Source: Roseicyclus salinarum (lineage in GTDB: Bacteria; Pseudomonadota; Alphaproteobacteria; Rhodobacterales; Rhodobacteraceae). Taken from it: a DNA stretch of 64,000 nt. Position numbers and translations under genes: made by a program. Numbering within the stretch: position 1 is the first letter of the stretch; the number at the start of each line of letters is the position of its first letter. The notes beneath the pieces were generated by a model that saw nothing but the letters and a program-made list of their open reading frames with translations, ran no database searches and was not told where the DNA came from. Below, in pieces: positions 22,770 through 33,154 of this stretch. The stretch spans positions 109,449 through 173,448 of the forward strand of contig NZ_JARRSA010000008.1 in NCBI RefSeq assembly GCF_029624655.1, read 5' to 3'.

Positions 22770-23770
22770 AGCCCTTCGTAGATCGGCACCAGCGAGGCCG
22801 TGTCGAACAGCGATGAGACGCTCGTTCCCGACCAGATGTTTACGATGGACTGCGCGAACATCGGCGCCGTCGGCACGATGCGCAGATTGGGGCAGGCCGC
22901 GACCTCGGCGGTCGCCTCGATCGTGTCCGTGACGACCATCGACTTCAGGACCGAGCCCGAGATGCGCTCGATCGCGGGGCCCGACAGAACGCCGTGCGTG
23001 GTGTAGGCGTGCACCTCGGTGGCGCCGGCCTCCATCAGCACGTCCGCCGCCTTGCACAGCGTGCCGGCGGTGTCGCAGATGTCGTCCACGATCACGCACT
23101 TGTGGTCCTTCACCTCGCCGATCACCGTCATTCCGGACACTTCGCCCGCCTTCTCGCGGCGCTTGTCCACGATGGCGAGCGGTGCTCCGATGCGGGTCGC
23201 AAGCTCGCGCGCGCGAGCCACGCCGCCGACGTCGGGCGACACCACCATGACGTCGGACATGTCGCCCGAGAACTGGTGCAGGATGTCGAGCGCGAAGATC
23301 GGGCTGGCATAGAGGTTGTCCACGGGAATGTCGAAGAAGCCCTGGATCTGGGCCGCGTGCAGGTCCATCGTCAGGACCCTCTCGACCCCGCCCTGCGTGA
23401 TGAGGTTCGACACCAGCTTGGCCGAGATCGGCGTGCGCGCCTTGGTGCGGCGGTCCTGCCGAGCGTAGCCGAAATAGGGGATCACCGCCGTGACGCGCGC
23501 CGCCGAGGATCGGCGCAGCGCGTCTGCCATGATCAGAAGCTCCATCAGGTTGTCGTTGGCGGGCTTCGACGTCGGCTGGATGATGAACATGTCCTCGCCG
23601 CGGACGTTCTCGAACACCTCGACGAAGATCTCCCCGTCGTTGAAGCGCTCGACGCGGGCATCGACGAGCGACACCTGCATCCCCCGGTGCATCGACATGC
23701 GCCGGGCGATGGCGCTGGCGAGAGAACGATTGGCATTGCCCGAAATGAGCTTCGGTTCCGTCGACGACAT
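22742..23770 (-). CDS. prs: Ribose-phosphate pyrophosphokinase
   Basis: 342-aa enzyme making PRPP from ribose 5-phosphate and ATP, for nucleotide, histidine and tryptophan synthesis. Motifs: YFGYARQDRR (ATP/metal), SPDVGGVARARELA, the catalytic loop KRREKAGEVSGM, and the PRPP site VIVDDICDTAGTL. The ATG at 23770 is preceded by AAGGGGAC. The frame extends upstream without family similarity. Slightly longer than the roughly 315 aa of many homologues, as is common in alphaproteobacteria. Convergent and overlapping with the MFS gene. Confidence 0.95.
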   Translation of the reverse strand: MSSTEPKLISGNANRSLASAIARRMSMHRGMQVSLVDARVERFNDGEIFVEVFENVRGEDMFIIQPTSKPANDNLMELLIMADALRRSSAARVTAVIPYFGYARQDRRTKARTPISAKLVSNLITQGGVERVLTMDLHAAQIQGFFDIPVDNLYASPIFALDILHQFSGDMSDVMVVSPDVGGVARARELATRIGAPLAIVDKRREKAGEVSGMTVIGEVKDHKCVIVDDICDTAGTLCKAADVLMEAGATEVHAYTTHGVLSGPAIERISGSVLKSMVVTDTIEATAEVAACPNLRIVPTAPMFAQSIVNIWSGTSVSSLFDTASLVPIYEGLYPRGMWGR

Positions 23771-23898
23771 CGGCAGCTGTCCCCTTGCGCGGTCTCGATT
23801 TGTCCCTCGTAGGGGCCGCCCCCGCGTCCCCCGCCTTTGGTTGACACCCCCTAGCACCGGCGTAGGGTCTGCGCAAAGCCAAATGGAGGGGACAGCGC

Positions 23899-24498
23899 GT
23901 GGCCCATATCGAGTATTTCTTCGGGACGAATTCGCCTTTCGTCTATCTTGCCGGAACGCGGATGGAGGAGGCGGCGGCGCGCCATGGCGCGACCATCGCC
24001 TACCGCCCCGTCGACCTCATGGCGCTGTTCCCGCGGACGGGCGGCCTGCCCCCCGGAGAGCGCGCGCCCGCGCGCCTCGACTACCGCCTGCAGGAGCTGA
24101 AGCGGCAGTCGCGCAAGCACGGCCTGCCGATCGACCTCGACCCGCCGTTCCGGTCGGTCAATCCCGCACCCTCGTCCTACGCGTTCATCGCGGCCGAGAA
24201 GGCGGGCGGGGGCGACCTCGGGGCGTTGGTCCATGCCTTCACCTGCGCGGTCTGGCGCGACAAGCGCGACATCGCCGAGGACGAGGTGATCGCCGCCTGC
24301 CTCGAGATGGCGGGCTTCGATCCCGGCCTTGCCGGCATGGCGATGCTTCAGGGCGCCGAGCAATATGCGCGCAACCTCGAGGACGCGGTCGCCGCGGGTG
24401 TCTTCGGCGCGCCCTTCTACATCGTGGACGGGTCCGAGAAGTTCTGGGGTCAGGACCGGATCGAGGACCTCGAGACGCACCTTGCCGGCACGCCTTGA
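23899..24498 (+). CDS. 2-hydroxychromene-2-carboxylate isomerase-like (DsbA/kappa-GST fold)
   Basis: 199-aa thioredoxin-fold protein of the HCCA isomerase/kappa GST group. N-terminal IEYFFGTNSPFVYLAG has the serine-for-cysteine active site typical of the family (SPFVYLA). The C-terminal GVFGAPFYIVDGSEKFWGQDRI is the cis-Pro/closing motif. Such enzymes act in naphthalene-type catabolism, but many genomic copies have unknown glutathione-dependent substrates; no other aromatic degradation gene is here. GTG start after GGAGGGGACA. The stop overlaps the next gene by TTGA. Confidence 0.85.
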   Translation: MAHIEYFFGTNSPFVYLAGTRMEEAAARHGATIAYRPVDLMALFPRTGGLPPGERAPARLDYRLQELKRQSRKHGLPIDLDPPFRSVNPAPSSYAFIAAEKAGGGDLGALVHAFTCAVWRDKRDIAEDEVIAACLEMAGFDPGLAGMAMLQGAEQYARNLEDAVAAGVFGAPFYIVDGSEKFWGQDRIEDLETHLAGTP

Positions 24499-25277
24499 AC
24501 CAGCGGCTTCTGACCTGGGGCGAGGAGGGGGCGCCGCCCGTCCTGCTGCTGCACTGCTCGCTCGCACACGGCGGTGCGTGGAAGCGCGTGGCGCGGCGGC
24601 TCGCGGACCGTGCGCACCTTGTCGCGCCGGACCTCGTCGGGCACGGCGAGGGGCCGCCCGGCGATCCTGCCCGCGACTATCATGACCAGGTGACAGACCA
24701 GGCGCGGGCGCTGCTGACGGAGCGGCCCGCCCATGTCGTGGGTCACAGCTTCGGCGCGACGGTCGCGTTGCGCCTTGCCATCGAGGCGCCCGAGCGCGTC
24801 GCCTCGCTGACCATGATCGAGCCCGTTCTTTTCGCCGCCGCGCCCGACAGCCCCGGGAAACGCGCCAATGCCCGGACGCTTTCGCGGATGGGTCCGATGA
24901 TCGCGCGCGGCGAGACCCGTGAGGCCGCGCGCCAGTTTCTGTCGGTCTGGGGCGGGGGCGAGCCCTTCGACGAGATGCCGGCAGACCAGGCCGCCTACAT
25001 GGCCGACCGCATGTGGGTCGTCGCGGCGCAACATGCGGCGCTGCATCACGACGCGGCGCGCCTGCTGCCGCGGCTGGGCCGGGTGCGCTGTCCGTCGCTC
25101 CTGCTGGAGGGCAGCACCTCGCCGCCCGTGATCGGCCGGATCCTCGACACGCTCGAGCGCGGTCTGGCGGACACGCGGCGCTTGTCAATCGAGGGCGCGG
25201 GCCACATGGCGCCGATCACCCACGCCGCCGAGGTCGCCGCCGCGATCGGCGGGCTCCTCGACCGGGTCCGCGTCTAG
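24495..25277 (+). CDS. Alpha/beta hydrolase
   Basis: 260 aa with the oxyanion-loop motif LLLHCSLAHGG (about residues 17-27), the nucleophile elbow VGHSFGAT (serine about 85), and the C-terminal IEGAGHMAPI carrying the catalytic histidine. The acid is probably in the loop after LLLEGSTSPP. There is no ATG at the head of the domain. A TTG that overlaps the upstream stop (TTGA) is the only start that keeps the first beta strand intact, so translation is probably coupled to the isomerase-like gene. The substrate is unknown. The 3' end overlaps threonine aldolase by 4 bases, tail to tail. Confidence 0.85.
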   Translation: MNQRLLTWGEEGAPPVLLLHCSLAHGGAWKRVARRLADRAHLVAPDLVGHGEGPPGDPARDYHDQVTDQARALLTERPAHVVGHSFGATVALRLAIEAPERVASLTMIEPVLFAAAPDSPGKRANARTLSRMGPMIARGETREAARQFLSVWGGGEPFDEMPADQAAYMADRMWVVAAQHAALHHDAARLLPRLGRVRCPSLLLEGSTSPPVIGRILDTLERGLADTRRLSIEGAGHMAPITHAAEVAAAIGGLLDRVRV

Positions 25278-26335
25278 GCCTTCCGGCCTTCCCAGGCGGC
25301 CGCGATCCGTTCGATCTCGGACAGGGGCTTCGACCAGTCACACACCAGGCGGCAGCGGATCGGCGTGTCGTCCGGCCCGTCGAGCGGCGTGTCTGAGGGA
25401 TAGATGTAGTATTGTGCGCCGGCCGCCATCGCGCGGCGATGCGCGGCGCGCGGCAGGTCCGCGTATATCATGTTGCCAGCCGGCGCATGGGCGAGCCGCC
25501 CGCTGGGAACCGCGCGCACCGCCTCGGCCAGCCGGGCGCAGGCGGCGTTGGCCGCGCCGGCCATTTCCAGCCACAGGCCGTCCTCGACATAGGCCGACAT
25601 CTGCGCCGAGAGGTAGCGCTGCTTGGACCACAGGTGCCCCGAGCGCTTGCGCCGCAACGCCAGTTCCCTGCCATGCTCGGGGCGGAACATCACGACGGCC
25701 TCCACGCCGAGACAGCCGTTCTTCGTTCCCCCGAAGCTTACCGCGTCGACGCCCGCCTTCCAGGTCATCTCGGCCGCCGTGCAGCCAAGCGCCGCGCAGG
25801 CATTGGCGAAGCGCGCGCCGTCGAGGTGCACGGGGATCCCGGCGTCGCGGGCCATGTCCGCGAGCCTGCCGATCTCGGCCAGCGAATAGGCCGTGCCGCG
25901 CTCGGTGATCTGCGTGATGCTGAGCGCGCCGGCCTGCGCGCCGTGAACGCCGCGGTCGCGGGTCGCGGCCAGCGCGGCGGCAAAGGCGGCAGGGTCGATG
26001 AGGCCATCGGGCGCATGAAGAAGCGTCATCTTCGCGCCGCCCGTGAAGAATTCGGGGGCGTTGCACTCGTCCTCCTCGATATGGGCCATGCTGCTGCAAT
26101 AGACCGTCTCGAAGGGACGCACGAGGCACGACAGCGCCAGCGCGTTGGCCGCCGTTCCGGTGCCGACGAAGGCGACCTCGGCCTCGGGCGCCTCGAAGAG
26201 GTCGCGGATGGCTCCGACGGCATCGGCGGTGACGGGATCGTTGCCGTAGGGCATCGCGTAGCCCTCGCCCGCGCGCGCCAGCGCCTCCATGACCCGCGGA
26301 TGCGCGGGCCCCGCATTGTCCGACGCGAAATTCAT
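25274..26335 (-). CDS. ltaE: Low-specificity L-threonine aldolase
   Basis: 353-aa PLP enzyme cleaving threonine or allo-threonine to glycine and acetaldehyde. N-terminal MNFASDNAGPAHPRVM matches the family. The Schiff-base lysine is in VSFGGTKNGCLG (about residues 195-206), and the HLDGARFAN motif holds the PLP-contacting aspartate. Its ATG overlaps the stop of ycgN (ATGA); it is the last gene of the ribF-ycgN-ltaE run. Confidence 0.9.
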   Translation of the reverse strand: MNFASDNAGPAHPRVMEALARAGEGYAMPYGNDPVTADAVGAIRDLFEAPEAEVAFVGTGTAANALALSCLVRPFETVYCSSMAHIEEDECNAPEFFTGGAKMTLLHAPDGLIDPAAFAAALAATRDRGVHGAQAGALSITQITERGTAYSLAEIGRLADMARDAGIPVHLDGARFANACAALGCTAAEMTWKAGVDAVSFGGTKNGCLGVEAVVMFRPEHGRELALRRKRSGHLWSKQRYLSAQMSAYVEDGLWLEMAGAANAACARLAEAVRAVPSGRLAHAPAGNMIYADLPRAAHRRAMAAGAQYYIYPSDTPLDGPDDTPIRCRLVCDWSKPLSEIERIAAAWEGRKA

Positions 26336-26778
26336 GTTCCAGGCTCCTCGATGACGTAGTCTTCCCAGTCCTCTTCGGGGACTTCCCATTCCGGCACCGT
26401 GATGCCGCGCACGCTTACACCGGCGCGGTGCACCGTCTCGGGGTCGCCCGACACCAGCGGATGCCACCATTTCAGGGGCTTGCCCTCGTGCAGCAGGCGG
26501 TAGGCGCAGGTTTCGGGCATGAAATACGCGACGTCGTCCATCGTCTCGGGCGTCAGGCGGATGCACTCGGGGACCAGCGTCTTGCGGATCTCGTACTGCC
26601 CGCAGCGGCAGGTCTCGTCGTCGAGCAGGCGGCAGGCCACGCGGGTCAGGGCGACCTCGTTCGTGTCCTCGTCCTCCAGCTTGTTGAGGCAGCACTTGCC
26701 GCAGCCGTCGCACAGCGCCTCCCATTCCTCGGGCGTCATGCGGCGCATCGCAACGCGTTCCCAGAAACGATCCCTCAT
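26332..26778 (-). CDS. YcgN/UPF0260 family cysteine-cluster protein
   Basis: 148-aa cytosolic protein with eight or more conserved cysteines: CDGCGKCC at about residues 23-30, then VACRLLDDETCRCGQY, PECIRL and ETCAY. The pattern suggests a bound zinc or Fe-S centre, as for the YkgJ/UPF0153 relatives. Function unknown. Overlaps ribF upstream and ltaE downstream by 4 bases each, so all three are translationally coupled. Confidence 0.85.
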   Translation of the reverse strand: MRDRFWERVAMRRMTPEEWEALCDGCGKCCLNKLEDEDTNEVALTRVACRLLDDETCRCGQYEIRKTLVPECIRLTPETMDDVAYFMPETCAYRLLHEGKPLKWWHPLVSGDPETVHRAGVSVRGITVPEWEVPEEDWEDYVIEEPGT

Positions 26779-27701
26779 GTGCCCGCCAGCGCCTTTCGCG
26801 CCGCAGCACTGTCGGCGTCCATCTGCGCGATCAGCCCGTCGAGCCCGTCGAACTTCATCTCCGGGCGCAGGAACTCCACGAGGCCGACCGAGAGGTGACG
26901 TTCGTAGAGGTCGCCCGAGAAATCGAACAGGAAGGTCTCGAGGTTGGGGGAGGCGCGTTCGAACATCGGTCGGATCCCGAGGTTGGCGACGCCGTGATGC
27001 CGCCCCTCGTGCGGTCCGCTGAGCACGTCCACGAGCACCGCATAGACGCCGAGGCGGGGCACATGGAGGCCGGAAAGCTCCATGTTGGCGGTCGGATAGC
27101 CCAGTTGCCTGCCGCGCTTCTCGCCGTGCAGGACGGGCCCCTCGATCCGGTGCCAGTGGCCCAGCATGGCCGCCGCGCCGCGTGGGTCGCCGTCGCTCAG
27201 CGCGTTGCGGATGGCGGTGGAGGACACCGCGCCATCGCCGGCCTTCAGGATCGGCGCGACGGTGACGTCGAAGCCCATCCCGCGGCCGAAGTCCCTCAGC
27301 ATGTCGGCGGTGCCCGACCGTCCCTTGCCGAACCGGAAATCGGCCCCGACGACGACATGGCTGACCCCGAGGCCGTCGCTCAGGACGGTTCGGGCGAAGT
27401 CCTCGGCGGTCAGGCCCGCAAGCGTGGCGTCGAAGGGCAGTTCGGCAAGGACCTCGACGCCCAGCTTTTCGAGGCGGTGCGCGCGCGCCTCGGAATTCAT
27501 CAGCCGGAAGGGCGGCGCGTCCGGGGCGAAGAATTCACGGGGATGCGGCTCGAACGTCACGACGCCGAGGGGCGCGTGGGGGCGGCGCGCAAGGTCGATG
27601 ACATGCGCATGGCCGCGATGCACGCCATCGAAATTGCCGATCGCCACCGAGGCGCCGCGATCTTCGGGACGGACATACTGGTGGTCGCGCACGATCCGCA
27701 T
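26775..27701 (-). CDS. ribF: Bifunctional riboflavin kinase / FAD synthetase
   Basis: 308-aa enzyme making FMN and FAD. The N-terminal nucleotidyltransferase domain has IGNFDGVHRGHAHVI (about residues 22-36) and the second motif GADFRFGKGRSG. The C-terminal flavokinase domain starts near residue 180 with GPVLHGEKRGRQLGYPTAN and includes the ETFLFDFSGDLY motif. No FMN riboswitch hallmark is visible in the 53 bases separating it from the upstream PhaJ-like gene, with which it may be co-transcribed. Confidence 0.94.
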   Translation of the reverse strand: MRIVRDHQYVRPEDRGASVAIGNFDGVHRGHAHVIDLARRPHAPLGVVTFEPHPREFFAPDAPPFRLMNSEARAHRLEKLGVEVLAELPFDATLAGLTAEDFARTVLSDGLGVSHVVVGADFRFGKGRSGTADMLRDFGRGMGFDVTVAPILKAGDGAVSSTAIRNALSDGDPRGAAAMLGHWHRIEGPVLHGEKRGRQLGYPTANMELSGLHVPRLGVYAVLVDVLSGPHEGRHHGVANLGIRPMFERASPNLETFLFDFSGDLYERHLSVGLVEFLRPEMKFDGLDGLIAQMDADSAAARKALAGT

Positions 27702-27754
27702 GGGGCGGACTTAAACGGGGCGTCGCGGGAGGGCAAGACGCCCGGAGCGTGGCG

Positions 27755-28198
27755 TCAGTCGAACTTGCCCGACGGCGCCAGAACCACCGCCTCGCCCTTC
27801 AGCACCACGGTGTCGCCGACCCTGCAATGCGTCGCGAGCGTGACGCGCCGCCTGCCGTAGTCGATGTCCGTGACCTCGACCTCGGCACGGACCATGTCGC
27901 CGGGACGGACGGGGGCCATGAATTTCAGCGTCTGGCCGAGATAGACCGTCCCGTGGCCAGGAAGCTGCTCGCCGATCACGGCCGAAATCAGGCCCGCCGT
28001 CAGCATCCCGTGCGCGATGCGGCCCTCGAAGATCGTATCGCGCGCATACGCGTCGTCGAGATGAACGGGATTGCGGTCGGTCGAGACCTCCGCGAACAGC
28101 TCGATGTCGCGGTCCGTGACCATCTTCTCCAGCGACCGGGTCATCCCGATCTCGAGATCCTCGATGACGATCGTGCCGGTCGTGATGTTGTCGAGCAT
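27755..28198 (-). CDS. MaoC-like (R)-specific enoyl-CoA hydratase, PhaJ type
   Basis: 147-aa hot-dog-fold protein. The hydratase 2 motif reads STDRNPVHLDDAYA (about residues 38-51), with the catalytic Asp/His pair. RIAHGMLTAGLISAVIG and LPGHGTVYLGQTLKF match PhaJ enzymes, which turn trans-2-enoyl-CoA into (R)-3-hydroxyacyl-CoA for polyhydroxyalkanoate synthesis. The ATG at 28198 follows a strong GGGAGGA; longer in-frame starts are less likely. The promoter region carries a PhaR-type box (28247-28261), which supports the PHA link. The other MaoC roles (fatty acid or acetyl group pathways) remain possible. Confidence 0.85.
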   Translation of the reverse strand: MLDNITTGTIVIEDLEIGMTRSLEKMVTDRDIELFAEVSTDRNPVHLDDAYARDTIFEGRIAHGMLTAGLISAVIGEQLPGHGTVYLGQTLKFMAPVRPGDMVRAEVEVTDIDYGRRRVTLATHCRVGDTVVLKGEAVVLAPSGKFD

Positions 28199-28246
28199 GT
28201 CCGATCCTCCCTTCCGCATGGCGCCTCCATACGTCATCGGGTCGCG

Positions 28247-28261
28247 TTCTGCAACGCAGAA
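28247..28261. promoter_or_regulatory. PhaR-type operator candidate upstream of the PhaJ-like gene
   Basis: Inverted repeat TTCTGC-AAC-GCAGAA, containing CTGC-N3-GCAG. It lies 49-63 bases upstream of the hydratase start. CTGC-N3/4-GCAG is the recognition pattern described for the PHA-responsive repressor PhaR of Paracoccus. The surrounding 28240-28320 stretch is unusually AT-rich and holds two GCAATTTT copies (28295, 28312). Confidence 0.5.
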
Positions 28262-28411
28262 AGCAACAAAGTGTTCATTTTGGCGGTAAAGATCGCAATT
28301 TTATTTCGCGCGCAATTTTCCTCAGGTTGGATGCCGTGGAAACAATCTGTTGCCGCCGCTCCTTGACCGCTGCGCTTGACCGGGCGGGGCGTCGGGCAGA
28401 CGCTTAGGCGC

Positions 28412-28747
28412 ATGACTAGGCGAACGACACCTCTCGACACGATCTTCTCGGCCTTCGGCGACCCGACGCGGCGGGCGATCGTGGATCGGCTTGCGGACGG
28501 GCCGGCCAGCGTCAGCGAACTGGCCGCGCCGCACGCCATGGCGCTGCCGTCCTTCCTGGGTCATCTCAAGAAGCTGGAGGAGGCCGGGGTCGTCGCCTCA
28601 TACAAGAAGGGACGGGTGCGCACCTGCCACCTCGTGCCGGGCGCGCTGCAGCCCGCGCAGGACTGGATGGCGCGCAACCACGAGCGGCGTCCCAACCGGC
28701 TGCAGAGCCTGGACACCTTCGTGTCGCGCATGAAGGGCGGCGGCTGA
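28412..28747 (+). CDS. ArsR-family winged-helix transcriptional regulator
   Basis: 111-aa repressor. The HTH core runs from about residue 15 (FGDPTRRAIVDRLADGPASVSELA) with recognition helix region ALPSFLGHLKKLEEAGVV, as in the SdpR/ArsR subgroup that has no metal-binding cysteine box. No cysteines occur in the helix-3 metal site, so it is unlikely to be a metal sensor. Start ATG 28412; an upstream TTG would add 12 residues. Two CTTGACCG copies 13 bases apart (28362, 28375) lie just upstream. No partner gene (often an SRPBCC protein) follows; the next gene is convergent. Confidence 0.85.
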   Translation: MTRRTTPLDTIFSAFGDPTRRAIVDRLADGPASVSELAAPHAMALPSFLGHLKKLEEAGVVASYKKGRVRTCHLVPGALQPAQDWMARNHERRPNRLQSLDTFVSRMKGGG

Positions 28748-28753
28748 GGCGTC

Positions 28754-29629
28754 CTAGCGCAGCATCCCGATGGCGTAGGTGGGCTGCAGCCGGATGTCCG
28801 CCAGGAACGCGTCGAGGCGATCGGGGTCGGGCTGGTCGGTCGTGCCGGTCTCGCTCCGTGCCAGGCCGCCGGTGATGAACAGCGTGTCGATGTTCTCGCC
28901 CATGCCGCCCTTCACGTCCGTCAGGATCCCGTCGCCCACCGCGAGGATGCGGTCCTCGGGCACGGACCTGCCGATCTGCTCCAGCCGGCGGCGTGCGAGA
29001 TCGTAGATCGGCGGATGCGGCTTGCCGAAATAGAGGCTTTCGCCGCCCATCTCCTCGTAGAGTTCGGCCAGCGCTCCGGCGCACCATTCCCGGCTGTCGC
29101 CCCGGTCCACGACGATGTCTGGGTTCGCGCACAGAAGCTTCAGGCCCATCGTCTTGGCCAGCAGGAAGCGGGGGCGCATCTCGGCGGGGTCGGCGTGGGG
29201 GTCGAAGGGGCCGGTGCACACAATGCCCTCGGCCTCCTCCAGTTCGACCTTCTCGATCGGGGCGGGGTTCTCCAGAAGCTTCACGGGTTCGAAGAACGGG
29301 GCGTCGTGCGCCTCGCCGATGTGCCAGACCTTGTGGCCCACGACGCCCTGGAACATCGCCAGCCGGGCGGCGTCGCCCGAGGTCGCGATGATGTCCCACG
29401 CGTCGTCCGGGACGCCCAGTCGACGGATCTGGCTGGCCACGCTCGCGCGCGGGCGGGGCGCGTTGGTCAGAAGGACGACGGCGCCGCCCGCGGCCTTGAA
29501 CGCCTGCAGCGCGGCGACGGCCTCGGGCAGGGCGCGGATGCCGTCGTGCACGCAGCCCCAGAGGTCGCAGAACAGCGCGTCATAGCGACCCTCGAGATCG
29601 GCGAGGCTGTCGATGATGGGCGTCGTCAT
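28754..29629 (-). CDS. HAD-superfamily phosphatase (TIGR01459/NagD-like)
   Basis: 291-aa subfamily IIA HAD hydrolase. The nucleophile motif is FCDLWGCVHDG (about residues 19-29). TNAPRPRASV is motif II, and the C-terminal AVGDGILTDVKGG is motif IV. The substitution of the usual DxDGTL by DLWGC is characteristic of the TIGR01459 group, whose substrate is unsettled. The ATG follows AAAGGAGACGCG. Convergent with the ArsR gene (6-base gap). Confidence 0.87.
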   Translation of the reverse strand: MTTPIIDSLADLEGRYDALFCDLWGCVHDGIRALPEAVAALQAFKAAGGAVVLLTNAPRPRASVASQIRRLGVPDDAWDIIATSGDAARLAMFQGVVGHKVWHIGEAHDAPFFEPVKLLENPAPIEKVELEEAEGIVCTGPFDPHADPAEMRPRFLLAKTMGLKLLCANPDIVVDRGDSREWCAGALAELYEEMGGESLYFGKPHPPIYDLARRRLEQIGRSVPEDRILAVGDGILTDVKGGMGENIDTLFITGGLARSETGTTDQPDPDRLDAFLADIRLQPTYAIGMLR

Positions 29630-29820
29630 GCGCGTCTCCTTTGGGGCGTCGGCTGTTGTCCGCAGCCTCAATAGGGGGTTTGCCCGCGCGCGAACAGCCA
29701 CGATCTGGCACGATCCGGGGCGGCGCCGCACCCTTGAGCGCCGGCGGGAACGGGGCGCGCCGGCCGGTGCCGAAGTCGCGCCGGAGCGCGGCCTTCGACG
29801 CCGGCCCCGCGCGGCCGCGC

Positions 29821-30744
29821 TCAGAGCGTGAGGTTGGGGATGATCTGCTTCTTCCGGCTCATCACGCCCGGCAGCACGACGGTGTCGGCATCGCCGCAGA
29901 CGGTTGCGAAGCTCTTTTCGGCCACCTGCCGCGTCAGGTCGTTGGGAACGAGCATCGTCGCCTCTTCACGCAGGATGTCGACGATGAAGAGCAGGACCTG
30001 GTCCACGCCGTCCTCGGCCGCGACCGCAGGCATCGCGGCCACGAGCCCGTCCTTGCGCGCCAGCACCGTCTCGGGCGAGGTCGTCTCGAGCACGCTGACG
30101 CGGAACGACTTGCCGCCGACCTCGTATTCCTTGCTGTCCATGCGCAGAAGCTCGGCGTCCGAGAAGGCCGAGACGTCGGACTTGGCGGCGAACATCTCGG
30201 CGGCGTAGCCGGGGATGGAGACGCCGAGGTCGGCGGCCAGTTCCTCGGCCAGCGCCTTGTCGGCCGGCGTCGTGGTGGGCGAGCGGAACTCGAGCGTGTC
30301 GGACAGGATGCACGACAGCATCGCGCCCTTGATCGCCTCGGGCATCCGGGCCGCCGCGTCGCCCATCAACTCGTGCATGAGGGTCGCGGTGCAGGCCAGC
30401 GGGCGCACCGTGATCTCGATCGGGCCGCGCGTCTCCAGCCCGCCGACCAGCTTGTGATGATCGATGATGGCGCGGATGTCGGCGTCGTTGATGGTATCGG
30501 GCAGTTCCGCGGGATTGTTGGTGTCCACGATGACGACCTTCTGGCCGGCCTCGAGGTCGCTGAGGATGCGCGGCTTGTCGAGGCCCCAGCGCTGCAGCAT
30601 GAATGCGGCCTCGGAGCTGGGCTCGCCCAGCAGGACAGGCTCGGCCGGATGGCCTTCGATCTCGTTGAGATACCAGGCCCAGATGATGGGCGATCCGGTC
30701 GAATCGGTGTCGGGCGATTTGTGGCCGAAGACGAGCGTGGTCAT
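29821..30744 (-). CDS. ppaC: Manganese-dependent (family II) inorganic pyrophosphatase
   Basis: 307-aa DHH-superfamily enzyme hydrolysing PPi. N-terminal GHKSPDTDS and VDTNNPAEL supply metal ligands, and the DHH motif is IIDHHKLVGG (about residues 92-101). The C-terminal DHHA2 domain ends with PGVMSRKKQIIPNL, which matches the substrate-binding SRKKQ. Family II enzymes are best known from Firmicutes but also occur in this group. It is 191 bases from the HAD gene, with no feature seen between them. Confidence 0.93.
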   Translation of the reverse strand: MTTLVFGHKSPDTDSTGSPIIWAWYLNEIEGHPAEPVLLGEPSSEAAFMLQRWGLDKPRILSDLEAGQKVVIVDTNNPAELPDTINDADIRAIIDHHKLVGGLETRGPIEITVRPLACTATLMHELMGDAAARMPEAIKGAMLSCILSDTLEFRSPTTTPADKALAEELAADLGVSIPGYAAEMFAAKSDVSAFSDAELLRMDSKEYEVGGKSFRVSVLETTSPETVLARKDGLVAAMPAVAAEDGVDQVLLFIVDILREEATMLVPNDLTRQVAEKSFATVCGDADTVVLPGVMSRKKQIIPNLTL

Positions 30745-31010
30745 TTGGGGCGTCTCTCAGGTGCTTGAAATTCGCGGCCCTCATAGCCGGGGCGCTCGAA
30801 GATGTCACGAGGCCGCGACCAGCCTCGCGGGGCGCGCGTTGCGCAGCCGCCGCCGGGGCATGCCGATCCGCCACGGCGAGGGATGGCTTCGCGGCCCGCA
30901 CAGCCTGTAGCGATGGGCCGCGCCGGCCCGTTGCGCAAGGCGGTTACACCCCATGACCGCGCGCCTAGGACGGCCCGGTCCGATCCGTGGCAACTTTCGA
31001 TTCACGACCC

Positions 31011-31042
31011 GTTGACAGCCCGTGAGGGGGTGCCTATTTCCG
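31011..31042 (+). promoter_or_regulatory. groESL promoter, sigma70 and RpoH-like
   Basis: TTGACA (31012-31017), 17 bases, TATTTC (31035-31040) fits a sigma70 promoter. The same stretch reads GTTG, 18 bases, CCTATTTCCG (31033-31042), which agrees with the alphaproteobacterial heat-shock sigma consensus CTTG-N17/18-CYTATNTNNG at all but the first base. Both readings place the start inside the adjacent CIRCE element. Confidence 0.7.
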
Positions 31043-31047
31043 CATCG

Positions 31048-31074
31048 TTAGCACTCGGTCCACCTGAGTGCTAA
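31048..31074. promoter_or_regulatory. CIRCE operator (HrcA binding site)
   Basis: Perfect TTAGCACTC (31048-31056), 9-base spacer, GAGTGCTAA (31066-31074). It lies 8 bases after the -10 and 36 bases before groES. This is the canonical HrcA target, which is released on heat shock. Confidence 0.97.
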
Positions 31075-31110
31075 CGGGAGACAACCGAACCCGAGAGGAG
31101 AGTTCGAGAG

Positions 31111-33121
<2,011 letters not shown>

Positions 33122-33154
33122 TTCGCCTTCCGCGAATTCGCCGCAAGGCAAAGG

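Noticed and set aside
27702..27754. FMN riboswitch upstream of ribF
   Set aside because: The gap to the previous gene is only 53 bases and lacks the RFN-element core.
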